Shown here piece after piece: positions 1-9,029 of a DNA stretch of 64,000 bases (position 1 is the stretch's first letter; every line of letters starts with the position of its first letter). Under the pieces are notes generated by a model. The model saw nothing but the letters and a program-made list of their open reading frames with translations. It did not search any database and was not told the origin of the DNA. The position numbers and the translations under genes were made by a program. Source of the DNA: Hymenobacter sp. H14-R3 (GTDB taxonomy: Bacteria > Bacteroidota > Bacteroidia > Cytophagales > Hymenobacteraceae). Location of the stretch: contig NZ_JASITD010000008.1 in the NCBI RefSeq assembly GCF_030063445.1, positions 1 to 64,000 on the forward strand. Reading direction: 5' to 3'.

Positions 1-1508
<1,508 letters not shown>

Positions 1509-1558
1509 GCGCTAAACTTGCAGCGTGAGCGTTGCGATTCTCTTGCAACAACCAAATA

Positions 1559-1669
1559 AAGCACGTCATGCTCATCTGTCGTCCACGCAGTGAAGCATCT
1601 CTACCGCATCGTTGGATGAATCAGTAGAGATGCTTCACTGCGTGGACGACAGATGAGCATGACGTGCTT
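1559..1669. repeat. Long hairpin repeat, family 1 copy A (perfect 46-bp arms)
   Basis: The arms 1559-1604 and 1624-1669 are exact reverse complements around a 19-base loop (1605-1623). The copy lies between accC and the GntP-type permease. Its core GAAGCATCTCTACCGCATCG recurs at 8336-8355 in another hairpin, so this is a dispersed palindromic element. It has no reading frame of its own. It could fold in RNA and act as a terminator or processing site for accC. Confidence 0.9.
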
Positions 1670-1723
1670 GTGTTTTTCTCATTTCTCTCGCTCACTTCCT
1701 TCTCCCACCCAGCGCTCCCCCAC

Positions 1724-3049
1724 ATGACGCTCCTCATTATCCTACTGGCGGTGCTGGCGCTCATCGTGCTCATTAGCTGGGGGAAGGTGAACGCGTTTCT
1801 GGCATTTTTGCTGGTGACCATTCCGGCGGGGCTGGCGCTGGGGCTGGCCCCGGCGCGGGTGATGGCGGCCGTGCAGCAGGGCCTCGGCGATACGCTGGGC
1901 TCGGTGGCGCTGGTGGTGGTGCTGGGGGCCATGCTGGGCAAGCTGGTGGCCGACAGCGGGGCCGCCCAGCAAATTGCCGCCACGCTCATCAAAGCCTTCG
2001 GCACCAGGCACATCCAGTGGACGCTGATGGTGACGGGCTTCATCGTGGGCATTCCGCTGTTTTACAACGTGGGGTTTTTGCTGATGATGCCGCTGATATT
2101 TTCGGTGGTGTACCAGTACCGGCTGCCGGCCGTGTACGTGGGCCTGCCAATGCTGGCGGCGCTATCGGTGCTGCACGGGTTTTTGCCGCCCCACCCCTCG
2201 CCCACGGCGCTGGTGGTGCAGTTTCACGCCGATATGGGCCGCACGTTTTTGTACGGGCTGCTGGTGGCGGTGCCGGCCATTATTATCGCCGGGCCGCTGT
2301 ATACACGCACGCTCAAGGGTATTGTGTCGCAGCCGCTGGCCACGTTTGTAGCCGAGCCGGTGCCCACTGAGGCGCTGCCGGGGCGGGTCAATAGCTTCGT
2401 GTCGTCGCTGCTGCCGGTGCTGGTGCTGGGCGTGGTGCTGGGGCTGCGGGCGGCGCTGCCGCCCGGCGGGCCGCTGGCCCCGGCCCTCAACTTTCTGGCC
2501 GACCCCGGCGTGGTGATGCTGCTGTCGCTGGTGGTGGCTACGTTCAGCCTGGGGACCAGCCTGGGCAAGAGCCGGGCGGCCATCATGGAGGCTTACGCGG
2601 CCGCCGTGCGCGACGTGGCCCCGATTCTGCTCATTATTGGCGGGGCGGGCGCGCTTAAAGAAGTGCTGGTGGCCAGCGGCGCCAGCAGCCAGATTGCGGC
2701 CGGCCTGAGCCATACCGGGCTGCCGCCGCTGGTACTGGGCTGGCTCATTGCGGGCATCATTCGGGTGTGCCTGGGCTCGGCCACGGTGGCAGGCCTCACG
2801 GCGGCGGGCATTATGCTGCCCACCATGGCCCACTCGCCGGCCAACCCTAATTTGATGGTGCTGGCCATTGGGGCGGGCAGCCTGCTTTTTTCGCACTTCA
2901 ACGACGGGGGGTTCTGGCTGTTTAAGGAGTATTTCAACCTGTCTATCAAGGACACGCTGCGCTCGTGGTCGGCCATGGAAACCATTGTGTCGGTGGTGGG
3001 GCTGCTGGGCGTGCTGCTGCTCGACTGGGCGCTGCCGCTGCTGGGGTAA
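1724..3049 (+). CDS. GntP-family gluconate:H+ symporter
   Basis: Inner-membrane permease of 441 aa, the usual length for the GntP family, which takes up gluconate and related sugar acids with protons. The protein is almost wholly hydrophobic, with a dozen or so membrane segments. It has the family-like segments FYNVGFLLMMPLIF and HGFLPPHPSPTAL, and LGSATVAGLTAAGIM near the C-terminus. ATG 1724 is chosen over an upstream in-frame start at 1664 because the latter lies inside the hairpin repeat and would add a non-conserved leader. It is followed by a decayed gene and then the tail of a LacI-type regulator, so it may have belonged to a sugar-acid locus that was later broken up. The exact substrate is inferred from the family. 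Confidence 0.88.
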   Translation: MTLLIILLAVLALIVLISWGKVNAFLAFLLVTIPAGLALGLAPARVMAAVQQGLGDTLGSVALVVVLGAMLGKLVADSGAAQQIAATLIKAFGTRHIQWTLMVTGFIVGIPLFYNVGFLLMMPLIFSVVYQYRLPAVYVGLPMLAALSVLHGFLPPHPSPTALVVQFHADMGRTFLYGLLVAVPAIIIAGPLYTRTLKGIVSQPLATFVAEPVPTEALPGRVNSFVSSLLPVLVLGVVLGLRAALPPGGPLAPALNFLADPGVVMLLSLVVATFSLGTSLGKSRAAIMEAYAAAVRDVAPILLIIGGAGALKEVLVASGASSQIAAGLSHTGLPPLVLGWLIAGIIRVCLGSATVAGLTAAGIMLPTMAHSPANPNLMVLAIGAGSLLFSHFNDGGFWLFKEYFNLSIKDTLRSWSAMETIVSVVGLLGVLLLDWALPLLG

Positions 3050-3096
3050 CAAGGGCTAACGCGGGCCACATTTACGGGCTTTATAGCTTCTGCCGT

Positions 3097-3960
3097 ATGC
3101 TTTACCTGGTGCGCGACCGCTTATTTCCGGTGCTGGTTTTTCTGCACGCGCTGCTGGCGGGGGCGCCCCCGCACGACGACCACGGGTACTTTGCGCGGCT
3201 GGGCCGGCGCTACGCCGTGGCGCGGGTTGCGCGGCTGCCGGCACCCATCGCCGAAAGCTCGGGGCTGGCCCGGGGCGATTCGGCCGGGCTGGTGTGGACC
3301 CACGGCGACGGGGGCACGGCCGCCACGCTGTACCTGGCGGGGCTCGATGGCCGCCTGCGGGGCTCCCTGCCGCTGGCCCCACTCGCTAATACCGATTGGG
3401 AGGAGCTAGCCCGCGACCCCGCCGGGCGCTTCTATATCGGCGACTTTGGCAACAACCGCAACGACCGGCGCGACTTGGCCATCTACCGCGTTGCGCCGGG
3501 CGCGGGGCCGCCCCGTGTCGATACCATCGCCTTTCGCTACCCCGACCAGGCGGCTTTTCCGCCCCCGCCGGCCCGGCGGCACTTTCGATTGCAAGGCGAT
3601 GTTTTTCTACAACGACACGCTGCCCCTGTTTACCAAGGACCGTAGCCGGGCGCACTGCACGCGCTACTACGTGGTGCCCGCGCGGCGCGGCCGCTGCGCG
3701 ATAGCCTGCGGCTCGGCACGCTCGTAACGGGGGCCGCCCTGCGGCCCGATGGCCAGGCCGTGGCGCTGCTCGACTACGGGGCCATGTTTGTGTTTGCGGG
3801 GCCACCCGGCCGGCAGCTTTTTTAGCAGACCAAGGCATATCGGCGGCGGCTCGCCACCGGGCAGGCTGAAAGTGTGGTTTTTCTCAACAACCAAGACCTG
3901 CTTTTCAGCAAAGAGCGGGGATGGCTGTTCCGAGCGGCGTACCGGCCCAAAGGCAAATAA
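3097..3960 (+). pseudogene. Decayed secreted beta-propeller-like protein (two frameshifts, one stop)
   Basis: Starts at ATG 3097 with a signal-peptide-like leader (MLYLVRDRLFPVLVFLHALL). A propeller-like stretch follows, with IAESSGLARG, NTDWEELA and IGDFGNNRNDRRDLAIY, resembling esterase-like or SdiA-regulated-type proteins. Near 3580 the sense moves to another frame (FDCKAMFFYNDT). Near 3685 it moves to a third (LRDSLRLGTLVTGAALRPDG), which is cut by TAG at 3823-3825 and ends at TAA 3958-3960 after LLFSKERGWLFRAAYRPK. Three pieces in one order with continuous sense show a single gene that has lost its frame. The original function is unknown beyond a secreted, probably repeat-folded protein. 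Confidence 0.75.
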
Positions 3961-4013
3961 CGGGCTAATAAGTAGTAGGGTTAATTAAGTATAATAACTT
4001 GTAAATCATTAAT

Positions 4014-4061
4014 TTACAAACAATACATCTCGCCCTGGCGCGACGACTCGCGCACGAGCAG
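4014..4061 (-). pseudogene. Relic of the C-terminus of a LacI-family regulator
   Basis: On the minus strand this reads LLVRESSRQGEMYCL and a stop at 4014-4016. It matches the end of the intact LacI-type regulator nearby (FVRESSRQGQ, around 5590-5620), with about 28 bases nearly identical. No upstream coding sequence remains. It lies beside the GntP-type permease, where a LacI-type regulator would be a natural neighbour. The 8-bp inverted repeat TTGTAAAT/ATTTACAA at 3999-4019 overlaps the stop. Confidence 0.6.
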
Positions 4062-4374
4062 TAACGCACACTAGCTTTTGGCGTGGAGGACGCAGCTCTA
4101 TTAGTGCACCAGCGGCAAAGTGAGAGACAGGTAGCACTCATGCTGAGGCTGTTAGCGAGCCTATGATTAACTTTTTAACCGATATATCAACTAATTTCGT
4201 TATCCCTAACTACCCTCAAAAAACGATAATTACTTGCTAGTCGAGTCTTTTTGCGTTTTGCGAGAATTTCTTATTAGTTTATATATACCCACTATTGATA
4301 GGGGAAAAATAAGCCAGGGCCAAAAAAGAAAATAAAACCAACCCGAAACAGGCCAAAACAGCAGCGTACATACA

Positions 4375-5309
4375 GAAGCTGTTTAGGAAGTAGGCAGCCG
4401 AGCGCAAAACAGAAAAGACTCCCACAAAAGCGGGAAATTTGAGGTGCGATCCATCTCCTTTCCCTCCTTTATGGAAGTCCTGAGCAAAGATATGATTACC
4501 CGCTGGCTCCTGCCCCACCTGCCCGTGCGCAACGGGGGCCGCCGCTGCACCGCCGACCTGGCCGAGGTGGTCGGAGCCATCTGCTACAAGCTCAAAACCG
4601 GCTGCCAGTGGCGCTGGCTGCCGGTCAAGGCCCTGTTCACGGGCGAGCCGTTGAGCTGGCAGGGGGTATACTACCACTTTAACGCCTGGAGTAAGCAAGG
4701 GGCCTGGAAAAATCTGTGGCTCACGAGCTTACGCTTGCATCGGCGTACCCTCGACTTGTCCAGCATCCAACTCGATGGCAGCCACACGCTGGCCAAGAAC
4801 GGCGGGGCCGCCATCGGCTACCAGGGCCGTAAAGCGGGCCGCACCACGAACGCCCTGTTCCTGGCTGACAACCAAGGCCTACCGCTAGCCGTGGCCACGC
4901 CTCAGGCGGGCAACCAGCACGACACGTTCGAGTTGGCGCGCGTCTTCGCCGAGTTATGCGACCTGCTCGAAGCGGCCGAGCTGCGCCTGGAAGGGCTGTT
5001 CCTGAACGCTGACAAGGCCTTTGATGTCAGCAGCTTGCGCCAAGCCTGCGCTCAGCGTGACATCGAGGTCAACATCCCGCGCAACCGACGCTCGGCCGAC
5101 TGGCAGACCGACGATGACACACCATTCGACCCGGAACTCTACCGCCGGCGCCTGGTTATCGAGCGGCTCAACGCCTGGCTCGACGGCTTCAAAGCCCTGC
5201 TCGTGCGCTACGAAACCAGCCTGCAAAACTGGCTGGCGCTGCACTGGCTCGCCTTTACGGTGCTGCTACTGCGTAAAATCGCGCCGCCTCCTACTTCCTA
5301 AACAGCTTC
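4375..5309 (+). mobile_element. IS5-family insertion sequence, complete (935 bp)
   Basis: The 20-bp terminal inverted repeats GAAGCTGTTTAGGAAGTAGG at 4375-4394 and 5290-5309 are perfect. Both ends are flanked by ACA (4372-4374 and 5310-5312), taken as a 3-bp target duplication. One intact transposase gene fills the element. Perfect ends and intact coding suggest a recent insertion. Confidence 0.9.
4471..5301 (+). CDS. IS5-family transposase (DDE)
   Basis: 276-aa transposase that cuts and joins the ends of its own element. An N-terminal helix-turn-helix-like region (about residues 27-80) is followed by an RNase-H-fold catalytic core. The likely DDE residues are D102 (IQLDGSHT), D181 (LFLNADKAF) and E231 in RRRLVIERLNAWLDGF. 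The ATG at 4471 is preferred over the GTG at 4444. The stop codon lies within the right inverted repeat. The gene is full length and probably active. Confidence 0.9.
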   Translation: MEVLSKDMITRWLLPHLPVRNGGRRCTADLAEVVGAICYKLKTGCQWRWLPVKALFTGEPLSWQGVYYHFNAWSKQGAWKNLWLTSLRLHRRTLDLSSIQLDGSHTLAKNGGAAIGYQGRKAGRTTNALFLADNQGLPLAVATPQAGNQHDTFELARVFAELCDLLEAAELRLEGLFLNADKAFDVSSLRQACAQRDIEVNIPRNRRSADWQTDDDTPFDPELYRRRLVIERLNAWLDGFKALLVRYETSLQNWLALHWLAFTVLLLRKIAPPPTS

Positions 5310-5572
5310 ACAGCTACAAAAGCAGTTATCGTTGCAATAATTGTAGACCCACGAGGTCTTGTAAGCACGTATTTGTAGTCAGCAGTGAGCTTAAGATTAC
5401 CAAGAAGCATCAGACACACAAGTAATACGAGTAGTGGTACCAATACCCATAAAGTGAGGTAGGATGAGTTGTTGCTGTAAGCTTGGCCGCCAGCTGGCAG
5501 GGAGACCAGTAGCGCAGCACAGTCTTTTCTGATGAATATCAAACCCGTACAGGTGAGGTAAGTAGTCTTAGT

Positions 5573-6652
5573 TCAACGCCCTTGTGCTTGCCCCTGGCGC
5601 GACGACTCGCGTACGAACAGCTCGGGTTGCAGCACCACCTGGCGCTGGGTGAGGGGCGCATCGGGCGCGACGGCCAGCTCCAGAAACAGGCGCACGGCGG
5701 CCTGGCCCATTTCCTCGCAGCGCTGGTCTACGGAGGTGAGCTGGGGCTCGGTGATGGCCGTGAAGCCCTCGTTGCTGAAGCCGGCCAGGGCAACATCCTG
5801 CGGCACGCGGATGCGCTGACCTTTAAGCACTTGCAGGGCCCCGAGAATGGCCGAGTCGCCGGCGGCAAACACGGCGTCCACGGGGTTGGGCAGGGTTAGC
5901 AGCTGGCGCATGGCGTGGGCCCCGTCCTCGGTGGTCATGTCGGAAATGATAATCAGCTCCTCGTCGGGGGCGATGCCGAAGGCGGCCAGCGCATCGAGGT
6001 AGCCCTGGCGGCGGTGCTGGTAGATGTTGAGGTGCGGCGGGCCCGAGAGGTGCGCAATGCGGCGGCAGCCCTGCTCCAGCAGGTGGTGCGTAACCTGAAA
6101 CGCACCTTCGCGGTCGTTGAGCACCACGGAGTTAACCAGCTCGGTGGCCGGCGTGCGGTCAAAAAACACCAGCGGCACGCCCCGGCTGCGCACCTTGTCG
6201 AAGTGGTGGTAATCGAGGGTGTTGCGGGCCACCGACACCAGTACGCCCGCCACCTGGGCGTTGAGCAGCGTTTCGACGTTGCGGCGCTCCAGCTGCACAT
6301 CTTCGTGCGACTGGCACACGATAACGCTGAAGCCGGCCTTGCTGGCGGCCTGCTCAATGCCCTGAATAACAGAGGGAAAGAACTTACCTTCGATGTAGGG
6401 CACCACCACACCCAGCAGCCGGCTCTGGCCCTTGCGCAGAGCGGCGGCGAGGTGGTTGGGCTGGTAGTTGAGCTTCTTGGCCAGCTTGAGCACGCGCTGT
6501 TTGGTAGCCGCCCCAATGCTGTGGTGGTCGCTGAGCGCGCGCGAAACGGTGGTCATGGACACGCCCAGCTCGCGGGCCAGGTCGGCCATCGAAACGGCGG
6601 CGGGGGAAGCGCCGGGCGCTTGCTTTTTCGGGGGAGTCATGGGGGGCAGCAT
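5573..6652 (-). CDS. LacI-family transcriptional regulator
   Basis: 359-aa DNA-binding repressor of the LacI/GalR type. The helix-turn-helix is at about residues 20-45 (SMADLARELGVSMTTVSRAL), followed by the hinge motif LNYQPNHLAAALR. A periplasmic-binding-protein-like sugar-sensing domain follows from about 75 to 345. It is transcribed away from the transaldolase gene, and its upstream region carries an exact TAAATTTG promoter box. A sugar or sugar phosphate from the local pentose or gluconate pathway is a reasonable ligand, but nothing in the sequence fixes it. Possible targets are its own promoter region and the palindrome in front of the arabinose operon. Confidence 0.92.
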   Translation of the reverse strand: MLPPMTPPKKQAPGASPAAVSMADLARELGVSMTTVSRALSDHHSIGAATKQRVLKLAKKLNYQPNHLAAALRKGQSRLLGVVVPYIEGKFFPSVIQGIEQAASKAGFSVIVCQSHEDVQLERRNVETLLNAQVAGVLVSVARNTLDYHHFDKVRSRGVPLVFFDRTPATELVNSVVLNDREGAFQVTHHLLEQGCRRIAHLSGPPHLNIYQHRRQGYLDALAAFGIAPDEELIIISDMTTEDGAHAMRQLLTLPNPVDAVFAAGDSAILGALQVLKGQRIRVPQDVALAGFSNEGFTAITEPQLTSVDQRCEEMGQAAVRLFLELAVAPDAPLTQRQVVLQPELFVRESSRQGQAQGR

Positions 6653-6690
6653 CGGCTGGCTACGCTAAAACGGTAAGCAGGCAGTGCTGA

Positions 6691-6767
6691 CAAATTTAGG
6701 GTAATTTCCAGAAGGCCCTGCATAAGGAATTGGCAGACAGCGAGCGTACAACGGCGCATTACCCTAA
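6691..6767 (-). promoter_or_regulatory. Promoter box of the LacI-type gene with a 10-bp inverted-repeat pair
   Basis: On the minus strand 6698-6691 reads TAAATTTG, an exact match to the Bacteroidota -7 consensus TAnnTTTG. No good -33 TTTG is present at the usual spacing. TTAGGGTAAT at 6696-6705 overlaps this box, and its exact reverse complement ATTACCCTAA is at 6758-6767. The pair could be operator half-sites for looping or autoregulation. The rest of 6653-7147 shows no convincing gene: a 122-codon frame at 6783-7151 overlaps the transaldolase start and looks non-coding. Confidence 0.5.
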
Positions 6768-7147
6768 GCTACCAACCAAGCTATGCGCAAACGTCATGTA
6801 AATGAACTAACATGCAAATCAGGCGAGCTAAAAGCCGCGAGCACAAGTGCTAGAGGCCCGGCCGAGGCCATACAGTGGCGCACGCTGGTGCTGCAACTGG
6901 CTTGGGGTGGTTACCTGCTGCTTCACAGCTATGACGCCCACGACCAAAGGTGCCCCAAGCTGCGTATCGAGCCGCTGGCCTGGAGCCCCGGCGGCTGGCC
7001 CACCGTGGCCGCCAAGCCGTGGCCACCGGCCCGCCAGCCCAACCTTGGCCCCGCCCAAACTGTTGGTTTGTACGTACTACCGGGTAGCCGGCCCTGGTTA
7101 GCGCAGGCAGGCACCACCCTCCTATTTTTCACCCAAGTTTCCTTGCC

Positions 7148-8290
7148 ATGAATCCGTTAGTTGACATTCGCCGCCTCGACCAGAGCCTGTGGCTTGATTT
7201 TATCAGCCGTAAAGTGCTGCAAAACGGTGAGTTGAAGCGCCGCATCGACGAAGACGCCCTGCGCGGCGTAACCTCCAACCCAGCCATTTTTGAGAAAGCC
7301 ATCGGCGGCTCGGCCGACTACGACGACACCATCAAGGCCCAGGCCGAGCAGGGCAAATCGGCCGACGATATTTATATGGGCCTGGCCGTGGCCGATGTGC
7401 AGGCTGCCTGCGACCTGTTTAAGGAGCTCTACGACAGCCACGATAACTCCAGCGACGGCTACGTGAGCCTGGAAGTATCGCCTCGGCTCGCCCACGACAC
7501 TGCCGGCACCACTGCCGAAGCCCGCCAGCTGTGGCAGGCCGTGAGCCGCCCCAACGTGATGATAAAAGTGCCCGCCACGCTGGAGGGCCTGCCCGCCATC
7601 CGCACGCTCATTTCGGAAGGCGTTAACATCAACGTAACCCTGATTTTTGGGCTCGACCGCTACAAGGCCGTGACCGAAGCCTTCATCGCTGGCCTCGAAG
7701 ACCGGGTGAAAGCCGGCAAATCGTTGGCGCGCATCGACTCAGTAGCCAGCTTCTTCCTCAGCCGCATCGACGTGCTGATTGACCCGCAGCTGGATAAGAT
7801 TGTGGCCGCGGGCGGCGACAAAGCCAAGCTGGCGGAGCCGCTGATTGGCGAGGTGGCCATTGCCAGCGCCAAGGTGGCGTACCAGCTGTATAAGGAAATT
7901 TTTGCCGGCGCGCGCTGGCAGGCCCTGGCCGACAAAGGCGCGAACACCCAGCGCCTGCTGTGGGCCAGCACCGGCAACAAAAACCCCAAGTACGACGACC
8001 TGAAATACGTGGAAGGCCTTATCGGCCCGAAGACGGTGGACACGGTGCCGGTCGAGACGATGGATATTTTCAAGGAGCGCGGCAAGCCCGCCGATACCCT
8101 GGAGCAAGGCCTCGACCAGGCTCAGGCCGTGTTGCGCGACCTGCCCAAGGTGGGCATCGACCTCGATGCGCAAACGGCCCAGCTCGAAAAAGAAGGCGTG
8201 CAGAAATTCATCGAGCCCTTCGGCAAGCTGATTGACTCGGTGGAGAAAAAGCGGGCAGCGGCCGTGGATGGGGCCAAGCAGACCGCGTAA
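7148..8290 (+). CDS. tal: Transaldolase
   Basis: 380-aa cytoplasmic enzyme of the non-oxidative pentose phosphate pathway. It moves a dihydroxyacetone unit from sedoheptulose-7-phosphate to glyceraldehyde-3-phosphate. Family segments are VTSNPAIFEKAI (residues 41-52) and VMIKVPATLEG, whose K140 is the expected Schiff-base lysine, followed by GVNINVTLIFGLDRY. The length fits the longer bacterial transaldolases. It is divergent from the LacI-type gene and fits with the arabinose genes further on, since arabinose enters metabolism as xylulose-5-phosphate. A family-1 hairpin follows its stop. Confidence 0.95.
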   Translation: MNPLVDIRRLDQSLWLDFISRKVLQNGELKRRIDEDALRGVTSNPAIFEKAIGGSADYDDTIKAQAEQGKSADDIYMGLAVADVQAACDLFKELYDSHDNSSDGYVSLEVSPRLAHDTAGTTAEARQLWQAVSRPNVMIKVPATLEGLPAIRTLISEGVNINVTLIFGLDRYKAVTEAFIAGLEDRVKAGKSLARIDSVASFFLSRIDVLIDPQLDKIVAAGGDKAKLAEPLIGEVAIASAKVAYQLYKEIFAGARWQALADKGANTQRLLWASTGNKNPKYDDLKYVEGLIGPKTVDTVPVETMDIFKERGKPADTLEQGLDQAQAVLRDLPKVGIDLDAQTAQLEKEGVQKFIEPFGKLIDSVEKKRAAAVDGAKQTA

Positions 8291-8308
8291 CCGGTAGCGC
8301 CTCTGCCT

Positions 8309-8420
8309 AAAAAAGAACGTCGTACTGAGCTTGCCGAAGCATCTCTACCGCATCGTTAGGTTAGTAACCCGGGCAGTGCGAGTGAGATGCTTCGGCAAGC
8401 CCAGCACGACGTTCTTTTTT
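8309..8420. repeat. Long hairpin repeat, family 1 copy B
   Basis: The arms 8309-8345 and 8384-8420 pair with two mismatches and begin and end in A6/T6 runs. It shares the core GAAGCATCTCTACCGCATCG with the copy at 1559-1669. It lies 19 bases after the transaldolase stop. With a T-run on either strand it could work as a bidirectional terminator. Confidence 0.85.
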
Positions 8421-8464
8421 ATATAAGTCTTTGATTTATAGTTTTTTATATTATCTTAACAAGA

Positions 8465-8874
8465 ATGACCTTTACCGCTTTGGTGGCTAGCCTGGGCCTG
8501 CTGCTAGCCGCAGGAGCATTACCGTAATGCACGAGTAGCTGTGCTTGTGCTTTTCCTCCACCGACACAGTGAACTGAACCGAGCACCTGATGCCGCTGAA
8601 AGTCAGTGACTTTACCGGGGCCAAGGACGATGCCTGGGCCTCGCAGGTGCTTGCGCGCAACGGCCAGTTTTGCTGGTGCGCGGCGGTGGAGCACGGCAGC
8701 ACTCCGGGCCAGGCCATTGGGGTGGGGGTGGCTGACAATGCGGCGGGGCCGCCCAAGAATGCCCGCGGCTCGGCGCCAGCATGCATTGATTAGCTGAACT
8801 ATAACGAGGACGGCACCCTGCTGCGTGTGCAAATGACGAGCGAGGGCGTACGCCCGGCCAGGGAATCCGTATAA
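8465..8874 (+). pseudogene. Possible decayed small secreted protein
   Basis: ATG 8465 opens a signal-peptide-like leader (MTFTALVASLGLLLAAGALP) that stops at once. From 8590 another frame reads MPLKVSDFTGAKDDAWASQV and hits TAG at 8791-8793. It then continues in the same frame with protein-like sequence LNYNEDGTLLRVQMTSEGV to TAA 8872-8874. This could be a gene with one frameshift and one nonsense codon. No family is recognised. Confidence 0.3.
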
Positions 8875-8897
8875 GGCGCTTCGCCTACTCTTTCCAG

Positions 8898-8951
8898 CCC
8901 ACCCACTCCTACCTGGCCGCTCGGCCGGGGTGGGCGGGGGTGGGTTTTTTA
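8898..8951 (+). terminator. Hairpin with T-run before the MFS gene
   Basis: CCCACCC at the left pairs with GGGTGGG at the right, with an inner GGCCGCTCGGCC stem, followed by TTTTTT at 8945-8950. It has the form of an intrinsic terminator on the plus strand. Confidence 0.5.
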
Positions 8952-8988
8952 GTGGGGTGAGTTAGTGGGGTGAGCCAGCGGGCGACGG

Positions 8989-8996
8989 TAGTTTTG
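8989..8996 (+). promoter_or_regulatory. -7 promoter box for the MFS gene
   Basis: TAGTTTTG matches TAnnTTTG exactly and lies 33 bases before ATG 9030. No clear -33 TTTG is seen at the usual spacing. Confidence 0.45.
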
Positions 8997-9029
8997 AGGG
9001 GGCGCAGGCCCGCATGATTTCAGGTTTTT

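Larger units (their letters stand above)
4230..5542 (-). pseudogene. Small membrane-protein gene interrupted by the IS5-like element
   Basis: If the element (4375-5309) and one copy of the 3-bp ACA duplication are removed, the minus-strand frame from 5542 continues without a stop across the junction to TAA at 4230-4232, giving 124 codons. The joined protein has hydrophobic segments at about residues 28-47 (LTLWVLVPLLVLLVCLMLLG), 69-88 (IIATITAFVAVCTLLFWPV) and 92-110, then a charged tail (KLIRNSRKTQKDSTSK). That is a convincing small integral membrane protein of unknown family. The frame has no ATG; TTG at 5540-5542 is the likely start. The insertion splits it at about codon 78. The gene lies directly downstream of the LacI-type regulator. 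Confidence 0.65.

Noticed and set aside
4279-4698. 139-codon minus-strand frame running through the IS5-like element end
   Set aside because: It is made by joining the left flank to the antisense of the transposase. Only the flank part belongs to the interrupted membrane-protein gene, and in another frame.
6783-7151. 122-codon plus-strand frame before transaldolase
   Set aside because: It overlaps the transaldolase start, lacks a recognisable pattern and is rich in Pro and Trp typical of non-coding GC-rich DNA.
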